The notes under the pieces: model-generated
Told to the model about the DNA's origin: nothing
The model's database searches: none
Seen by the model: the letters and a program-made list of their open reading frames with translations, nothing else
Part shown: one piece after another, positions 63,406 to 64,000 of the stretch
Numbering within the stretch: position 1 is the stretch's first letter
Layout of the letters: every line of letters starts with the position of its first letter
Translations under genes and position numbers: made by a program
Source: Zeus faber
Taxonomy: Eukaryota > Chordata > Actinopteri > Zeiformes > Zeidae
Assembly (NCBI GenBank): GCA_960531495.1
Contig: OY482863.1
Coordinates: 8,573,500 to 8,637,499 of the forward strand
Reading direction: 5' to 3'
Length of the DNA stretch: 64,000 bases

Positions 63406-64000
63406 CCGGTAGCTCATGCACCTCGCGCGTGTCCACAATCACAGGGAAATCCAAGCAGTTAAATGGAAATAAGCCGGAGACGCCTGTCAGTGAGAGACAC
63501 AGACCTTTAGCAATCCATGTCATCGTTCTATATAAGCTTCAGTGGTACCAGTGAACCTTATTGAATGTGTATGTACAAAAAGAAAACACTGCAATACTGC
63601 AATATTGTTTTGGTATTGGATCAAGCTGCTAACATATACTTCTAAAGCTCCTCAAGGTGCTACAGACCTCTTTTCTAGTTCTTAATCGTATCATTTTTAC
63701 AAACAAAAGTATCCGATTCTAGCTGAGCGGTTGGCGCGTGTGCCTGGTCATATTATATAGCTACATCTATTTTTTATTTGTACTGTGACTTTTGTAGTCT
63801 TTGGACAGACATGCCTGTAATATCACATGCTTTTTGTTGTTGTTGTTGGTTTTTTTTTCCTCTTCACCTGTGTGTTGTGGGTTTGGGGAAGGTTTTAAAA
63901 AAAAATTAAAATTATTTTTTTCCTCTCCTCATGGCGGGAGGCGACCTCTCCACGTGGAGGGACCACGCCCGTTTGTGGAGTCGGCTCCACATGACACTTT
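63406..64000. other. Right end of window; nothing recognised
   Basis: AT-rich unique sequence without splice-supported open frames. The last 80 bases become GC-richer. Confidence 0.4.

Overview
The window reads as vertebrate nuclear DNA, most probably from a teleost fish. It has short genes split by small introns, many long CA/GT/GA/GATA microsatellites, a tRNA-derived V-SINE carrying the conserved teleost core, solo LTR-like copies, a decayed Ty3/gypsy element, a RecQ-like helicase remnant of a type common in fish genomes, and several families of short non-autonomous transposons. Nothing suggests a prokaryote, plasmid or virus, and there is no operon or CRISPR structure.

Two genes can be named with confidence. 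PLAG1 (plus strand, coding 56,938-58,637) is a seven-C2H2-zinc-finger transcription factor interrupted by one 260-bp intron inside finger 2. CHCHD7 (minus strand, coding 47,511-45,371) is a small twin-CX9C mitochondrial protein in three coding exons. They lie head to head, and their predicted non-coding first exons both leave one CpG-rich block at about 52.14-52.78 kb. This is the same divergent arrangement known for mammals. The block holds repeated CCAAT/ATGGCGGC motifs.

Left of CHCHD7 on the minus strand are four well-spliced exons (42,836-39,746) that form the C-terminal end of a protein I do not recognise. Their introns are packed with repeats: two GATA/GACA blocks, a TGCG run 18 bp from a splice donor, and eight copies of a 72-bp minisatellite. 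Further left, a CpG-rich block at 37.6-38.1 kb carries a first-exon-like ORF (37,787-37,599, minus) that encodes an N-terminus with one membrane segment. I do not recognise it and could not find its next exon.

The left 36 kb holds little recognisable coding sequence. It contains a two-exon zinc-finger fragment of a multicopy gene (9.4-9.8 kb), a RecQ-like helicase remnant wedged between an LTR-like repeat and another interspersed repeat (11.3-12.0 kb), a gypsy element reduced to gag pieces plus an integrase tail (17.0-17.8 kb), a cluster of very long CA arrays (22.4-27.8 kb), and a fold-back element (31.6-32.8 kb). The right end (58.6-64 kb) looks like a long PLAG1 3' UTR followed by more transposon remnants.

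The exon boundaries given for the two named genes come from reading frame, GT-AG sites and homology to remembered family sequences. Transcript ends, 5' non-coding exons and repeat-family names are inferences.
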